Of a DNA stretch of 64,000 nt, positions 62,495 through 64,000 are shown piece by piece; position 1 is the first letter of the stretch; each line of letters begins with the position of its first letter. The notes below the pieces were generated by a model that did not search any database, was not told the DNA's origin, and worked only from the letters and a program-made list of their open reading frames with translations. Origin of the DNA: Subtercola lobariae. GTDB lineage: Bacteria > Actinomycetota > Actinomycetes > Actinomycetales > Microbacteriaceae. The position numbers and the translations under genes were made by a program. The stretch spans positions 719,958 to 783,957 of the forward strand of contig NZ_BMGP01000002.1 of NCBI RefSeq assembly GCF_014640255.1, read 5' to 3'.

Positions 62495-62912
62495 TTCATC
62501 GCCTCCTTGGGACGAAACGTTTACTTCACAAGGATGACACATCCTGATGAAGACCGGAACGAGAAAAGCTGCGAGCACGCAGTTCTAGCCGCGATTCTTG
62601 AGCCCGATTACGAGCCTCACGATGGCGGCATCGTCGATGCGTCTACCGCGGAACCCGAGAATGTATGCGGGCAATCTGAGCCGAGCCCGGCAGACGAAGT
62701 TGTGTGCGTCGCCGCTTTGGAAGATCACACATTTGCGGCCGCCGGTGAGGACATACTCGGTCGCGTCGAGCTGCCAGCACGCGTTCGGCGCGGGGTACAC
62801 GAATCAACGGAACGATGCACGCGGCCGTTTGTTCGGCTCGGTCCTAGAAACCCCGGCATCACGGATACTCGCGAAAGCGTGATCGTCGATGAAGCGTGCA
62901 ATCCCCCCTCCG
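62495..62912. other. Region with decayed coding sequence
   Basis: 418 bp. Minus-strand pieces such as EYVLTGGRKCVIFQSGDAHN and FIDDHAFASIRDAGV look protein-like but lie in different frames with stops between. They may be the damaged 3' part of the secreted-protein gene or another gene. Not identified. Confidence 0.3.
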
Positions 62913-63554
62913 TCATTTTCGAGCGCCGCCGACACCATCGACGGTGTAGTGCGTAGGAACGGCGCCACCTGTTGCGTCCTTCGCCCAGGCCGGCGCAATC
63001 CCGGCAACCCAGTTTCCATCCGCGTTGAGGATCGAAACTGTTCCGTCATCATTCAACGCAACCGAGCCGCCACCGTGAACGGTAATCGGGTACGCGTAAG
63101 TGGCTGGCGCATTTGCGTTATCGATCACCGTCGTGATCTCGACAGAACCGTCTGACTTCACAACAGGCACGGTTGACGTGTCGTTGTTGTTGTCGAACGA
63201 CACGATTCCGTCGCTCACAGGCACAGCCGTATCCGCGTTGGAAGCGAACGGGACACTCATCACCACAGAGGCATGGTCGCCGCTAATCGATACGCCCTGT
63301 GATGGGTCAGTCGCCTCGCTCGCGATCACACCATCGGAGGTCGCTGCTACCGCTACCTCTGAAGAGGCGGATGGGGTCGTCTCTGCAACCCCAGTTAGAA
63401 CGGAGGGGTTCGCGTCTTGGATAGCATCGAGAGCCGCGTTGCCCGTGCTACTTGGCTCATCAGCATGGGCGACACCCAGCGTGCCTACCGTCGAAGACAT
63501 GGCCAGAAGCACAGTTGCTGTGGCAGCAAAAGCACGTTTAGGTCTGAGTATCAA
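62913..63554 (-). CDS. Secreted protein, 3' end probably damaged
   Basis: 213 residues with a clear signal peptide (about 1-31, cleavage after AHA). The mature part (TSDGVIASEATDPSQGVSIS, YAYPITVHGGGSVALNDDGT, WVAGIAPAWAKDATGGAVPT) matches the middle domain of a family of secreted actinobacterial proteins. In relatives the chain continues after THYTVDG with a further domain; here it ends in GVGGARK and a stop. Function unknown. Confidence 0.6.
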   Translation of the reverse strand: MILRPKRAFAATATVLLAMSSTVGTLGVAHADEPSSTGNAALDAIQDANPSVLTGVAETTPSASSEVAVAATSDGVIASEATDPSQGVSISGDHASVVMSVPFASNADTAVPVSDGIVSFDNNNDTSTVPVVKSDGSVEITTVIDNANAPATYAYPITVHGGGSVALNDDGTVSILNADGNWVAGIAPAWAKDATGGAVPTHYTVDGVGGARK

Positions 63555-63592
63555 TTTGGGTCCCCCACTAGTAGCTGGCTGTAGTCAGCCGT

Positions 63593-63652
63593 GAATGATG
63601 CTGACCCACCCCCAATCGGTCGCGAATGATGCTGACCGACCCCAATCGGTCG
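63593..63652. repeat. 30-bp tandem repeat upstream of the secreted-protein gene
   Basis: GAATGATGCTGACC...AATCGGTCG occurs at 63593-63622 (30 bp) and 63624-63652 (29 bp). It begins about 40 bp before the start of the gene at 63554, so it may be a regulatory site. The remaining sequence from 63653 to 63900 holds no gene. Confidence 0.7.
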
Positions 63653-63900
63653 GCAGCACACTCAACCTAGCAGCAAACAGCCTTCCCATGAGTTTTGTTC
63701 ACAACAACTAACGACTTATCGTAGGCCTCGCAATCACCGCAAACGGCAATGACCCCGCCGCGTCGGTCGAATCCCGGTGCCCAAAGGAACACGGCCGCAA
63801 TCCTTAGCATCGGAAATTTCACGAATTCAAAAGCCACCGCTACTAGCTCCGCAGTGTGCCCGGATCGCCTGTATGTCTAGCCCCGGGTTTGGTGGGGGCT

Positions 63901-64000
63901 CTAGTTGACCCGTTCTCTCGGTCGAGGGACGGGGGTTTGTGAGTAGTAGGCGTTCTCTTTCTCGATGGGTGGGATGTGGCCGAGCTCGCCGTGCAAGCGG
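63901..64000 (-). CDS. IS3-family transposase orfB, 3' end only
   Basis: The last 32 codons read RLHGELGHIPPIEKENAYYS and end RERVN before TAG at 63901. This is the standard C terminus of IS3-family orfB proteins. The gene continues beyond the window. Confidence 0.8.
   Translation of the reverse strand, partial: RLHGELGHIPPIEKENAYYSQTPVPRPRERVN

Noticed and set aside
1..64000. CRISPR arrays, rRNA operons, riboswitches
   Set aside because: No regularly spaced repeats, rRNA-like sequence or recognisable riboswitch core were seen on either strand.

Overview
The window is high-GC DNA with dense genes and the look of an actinobacterium of the Micrococcales, most likely Microbacteriaceae. The evidence is codon use, a Pro/Ser/Thr-rich serine/threonine kinase, a VIT-type transporter, DUF6458, two DUF7882 proteins, a VanY peptidase and an LAxTG-type (class E sortase-like) surface peptide. 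This placement is an inference; there is no rRNA or complete tRNA gene to confirm it. No CRISPR array was seen.

Left part (1-27 kb), mostly intact. A transporter permease tail and a YhgE/Pip-like exporter with its TetR come first. Next is a catabolic-looking block at 2.7-9.1 kb: an SDR and TetR pair, then a run of a flavin monooxygenase fused to two SnoaL-like domains, a cyclase/isatin-hydrolase-family enzyme, an ABM-domain protein, a YCII protein and a RidA protein. A decayed EamA/LysR pair and an MFS exporter follow. At 11.6-15.7 kb lie small membrane proteins, a MarR with an evident operator, a membrane Ser/Thr kinase and a VIT protein. At 16-21.2 kb is a sugar cluster: two glycosyltransferases, a hydroxyacid dehydrogenase, an aldonolactone-oxidase-type flavoenzyme and a glycogenin-like GT8. 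At 21.3-26.2 kb are a RidA, a truncated methionine aminopeptidase, a TetR, an aromatic-acid-type MFS importer and an amidohydrolase, again suggesting uptake and breakdown of a small organic compound.

Middle part (26.3-41.2 kb) is accessory and mosaic. It holds an IS5-family element, a broken XRE gene, a tRNA 3'-end fragment that may be an attachment site, an alkylsulfatase, an SDR/membrane operon with a divergent MarR, an unrecognised zinc-ribbon protein, an SDR-VOC operon sharing an 18-bp operator with its TetR, a frameshifted TIR-like gene abutting a phosphoesterase tail, an IS256-type scrap, and an ECF41/SigJ sigma factor facing an epimerase-like gene.

Right part (41.4-64 kb). UppP, then a coupled operon (small membrane protein, FtsW/RodA, aquaporin), then CorA. 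A graveyard follows: a serine recombinase pseudogene, a DUF4012 pseudogene cut by an IS3 element, a beheaded alkylsulfatase. A zinc-related block comes next: a ZnuA-like lipoprotein behind a Zur-like palindrome, a VanY peptidase, then a permease, a TIGR03943 partner and a secreted beta-propeller-like protein. The window ends with an EEP-family protein, a processive GT2 synthase preceded by a 55-residue LAxTG peptide, a 3'-damaged secreted protein and the 3' end of another IS3 transposase.

Regulation is unusually readable: most regulator genes have a clear inverted repeat in the adjoining intergenic region.
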